Assembly: GCA_025964295.1 (NCBI GenBank)
Contig: JAOPZD010000664.1
Coordinates: 1 to 13,826 of the forward strand
From: Conexibacter sp.
GTDB lineage: Bacteria; Actinomycetota; Thermoleophilia; Solirubrobacterales; Solirubrobacteraceae
Length of the DNA: 13,826 nucleotides
Direction: 5' to 3'
How positions within the stretch are numbered: position 1 is the first letter of the stretch; each line of letters opens with the position of its first letter. A program made the position numbers and the translations under genes. A model generated the notes under the pieces. It did no database searches. It was given only the letters and a program-made list of their open reading frames with translations, and had not been told where the DNA came from. Shown in pieces: positions 13,201 to 13,826 of the stretch.

Positions 13201-13826
13201 AGCCACAGCTCGTCGTCGCCGTGCAGGCGCGCCGGGACCTCCTCGATGACGCGCAGGCCGAGGTGCTCGAGCATCGGTGTGGCCTGCGACAGCTCGACCT
13301 TGGGACCGCGACGGTAGAAGGCGACGCGCGTGCGCCGGATGAACCCGGCGCCGCCCGCCCCGCGCTCGTCCTGCAACCCCACCAGGAAGTCGGCGCGGCC
13401 GGTGGCCAGCTCCTCGAAGCGCGCGACGTCCTCGGCGGCGATGAGCGGATCGACCGCCGCGCGGTAGGACTCCGGCAGGCGCTTGAGCCAGCGCGCGGCG
13501 AGCATCCGGCCGCGCTCGGCGCCGTGGCGGTGGACCAGCGCGGCGGCGACGCGGTCGCGCCACGTGCGCGCCTCGAGCACGAGGCGGCGCTCGAGCTCGG
13601 CGACGTCGACCTCCGGCAGCCCGCCGCCCGAGCGGACGGTGAGGTGCAGGTAGACGCGGTCGGTCTCGCCGAAGACCTCGTGCTGCTCGACGTGGTCGGT
13701 GGCGTAGGCGCTGGCGACCATCCCGCGCAGGCGCTCGCGCAGCGCCGCGCCGGACTCGACCAGGTCGAGCGCGCGCAGCGTGGTGGCGGCGATGGCCGGG
13801 GCCAGCGTGTTCGAGAACAGGTAGGG
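10212..13826 (-). CDS. NAD-specific glutamate dehydrogenase (large L_180 class), 5' end outside window, N-terminus replaced by Kbl-like sequence
   Basis: The enzyme oxidises glutamate to 2-oxoglutarate and ammonia with NAD. Counting from the internal Met at 13721, 1169 residues are present. They include the family's regulatory-region end (about 15-115, from 'FGETDRVYLHLTV'), the catalytic core with RIARGGIRWSDRMDYRTEVF (367-386) and KNAVIVPAGAKGGF (395-408), the nucleotide-binding GDMSGDVFGNGMLLS (541-555), 'INADFIDNSAGVDCSDHEVN' and the long helical C-terminal domain. Homologues run to about 1600 residues with several hundred N-terminal residues holding ACT-like domains. Here the frame stays open past 13721 to the window edge, but the added residues match a different enzyme (see the separate entry). 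The Met at 13721 is an internal residue, not a convincing start: no promoter or ribosome site precedes it. The stop TGA overlaps the NUDIX start. Confidence 0.9.
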   Translation of the reverse strand, partial: PYLFSNTLAPAIAATTLRALDLVESGAALRERLRGMVASAYATDHVEQHEVFGETDRVYLHLTVRSGGGLPEVDVAELERRLVLEARTWRDRVAAALVHRHGAERGRMLAARWLKRLPESYRAAVDPLIAAEDVARFEELATGRADFLVGLQDERGAGGAGFIRRTRVAFYRRGPKVELSQATPMLEHLGLRVIEEVPARLHGDDELWLQAFGVLSAEDQPLALAEVAERVADALEAVWRGDTESDSLNRLVVSAGIRWPQVQVLRAYRRYRQRIGSRYTESFQNDVIAANPAITAKQIRLFELRFATDDRAGDEAAEEALREEIRADLDAVELLDHDRILRNQLGLIDATVRTNAFKDGRDAMAFKLRSGEVPAIPQPAPLFEIYVYAPDMEGIHLRGGRIARGGIRWSDRMDYRTEVFGLMRAQMTKNAVIVPAGAKGGFFLKDRPEDPARLRDEVKRQYVRYIEALLDVTDNLAPDGSGATLAPAGVRVHDEQDSYLVVAADKGTAAFSDTANAIAVRRGFWLGDAFASGGSAGYDHKGLGITAKGAWESVKRHFRELGADPERDVIRAVGVGDMSGDVFGNGMLLSRTLKLVAAYDHRHVFLDPDPDPTRSFAERERLFEMSGSSWDDYDREAISEGGGVFSRNAKRIALTPQVRRALDVEDEALAPADLIRAILRAPVDLLWNGGIGTVVKASAESDADARDRSSDAIRVDGRDVRARVVGEGGNLGFTHRARIEYASSGGHGGEGGLINADFIDNSAGVDCSDHEVNLKILLDLAVRRGELDREGRDDLLAEVTEDVVQHVLYDSFLQAQILSQEVRSSAARVFAYEDLMAALEGAKILRRRDEALPASDDMAERRRAGRGLVRPELAVLVAYAKRLLTDALLHSDLPEEPAFDHDLRTYFPRAVVARFGHLIAEHPLRRELIATLAANDVVDALGPTFVSGLASELGAEPAEVVRAFRIAREVTGATQRWLEIEGQVATLDADAAWRLLDGVDDLVAGVARWYLLHEPGADVEQVVAAAGDAFVTLAEAMPGLRSDAWREEHETLAVELVDAGVPDEIARRHAFQRALRHAPDIIAVGQETGRDVVDVAAAFFDLGERLGLEWLEAEVLRLPAGTRVRRWAQQALLDDVLDARRVLSEQALRESPGAAPADAVEAFLEAREAPRRRLTAVARALRGEGDGDLAGLTLAIRHLRGLAG
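13722..13826 (-). other. kbl: glycine C-acetyltransferase (Kbl)-like segment in frame with glutamate dehydrogenase
   Basis: The 35 residues encoded here read PYLFSNTLAPAIAATT, then LRALDLVESGAALRERLRG. This is the conserved block after the active-site region of 2-amino-3-ketobutyrate CoA ligase (Kbl), where family members read RPYLFSNSLAPAIVAA followed by a helix and ELRDRLW. The match is far too long and ordered to be chance. It runs without stop or frameshift into the glutamate dehydrogenase sequence. The join appears to lie around 13722-13745, at a GC-rich Leu-Arg-Glu-Arg-Leu-Arg stretch. The family match is established from memory of conserved blocks; whether the join exists in the organism cannot be told from the sequence. 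Confidence 0.65.

Noticed and set aside
10212..13721. Met at 13721 as the true start of the glutamate dehydrogenase
   Set aside because: The frame is open upstream with coding-quality sequence, no promoter box or ribosome site precedes it, and known homologues are much longer at the N-terminus.
1..13826. Mobile element, CRISPR array, defence island or tRNA/rRNA gene
   Set aside because: No transposase, integrase, spaced direct repeats, tRNA-like cloverleaf or att-like duplication was found, and base composition is even across the window.

Overview
The window is very GC-rich (third codon positions almost all G or C) and densely packed. Its mix of proteins points to a high-GC actinobacterium: a large 'L_180'-type NAD-glutamate dehydrogenase, an LLM flavin/F420 oxidoreductase, a CAD-type zinc alcohol dehydrogenase, a Thr-tailed lipoprotein and GTG starts without Shine-Dalgarno sequences. 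The flavour is that of Thermoleophilia/Solirubrobacterales, but this placement is inferred from sequence character and not from any search. No rRNA, tRNA, CRISPR array, insertion sequence or phage gene was seen, and no stretch over 300 bases lacks a gene.

Layout, left to right. Bases 1-3942 (+) hold a 5'-truncated alpha/beta hydrolase, an LLM oxidoreductase, a DUF72 protein translationally coupled by a GTGA overlap to a family-4-like uracil-DNA glycosylase, and a zinc alcohol dehydrogenase. A lipoprotein (3939-4454, -) follows, head to head with moaA (4478-5473, +). A 59-residue Cys-rich protein (5470-5649, -) is then followed by a PilZ protein (5761-6354, +), mobA (6332-6925, -), a zinc-ribbon hypothetical (6991-7554, +), a receiver-GGDEF protein (7628-8575, +) and a methyltransferase with a Trm112-like tail (8607-9692, +). 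The right end (9658-13826, -) is the glutamate dehydrogenase gene, coupled by a second GTGA overlap to a NUDIX hydrolase.

Functional themes. moaA and mobA are the first and a late step of molybdenum cofactor synthesis. The GGDEF and PilZ proteins are a potential producer and sensor of cyclic di-GMP. The dehydrogenases and the NUDIX enzyme belong to redox and nucleotide housekeeping. No single new multi-gene system is evident.

The most unusual observations follow. (1) The glutamate dehydrogenase frame continues without a stop into a fragment that reads as glycine C-acetyltransferase (Kbl), replacing the enzyme's usual N-terminal several hundred residues; this is either a deletion fusion or an assembly chimera. 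(2) Six start codons, seven if an imperfect match is counted, have a TANNNT -10 box 6-8 bases upstream and no ribosome site, which predicts leaderless mRNAs. One 10-base palindrome can serve as the -10 of both lipoprotein and moaA. (3) The receiver domain of the GGDEF protein has Ala where the phosphorylated Asp should be. (4) The uracil-DNA glycosylase lacks two of the four expected iron-sulfur cysteines. (5) All four convergent gene pairs overlap at their 3' ends.
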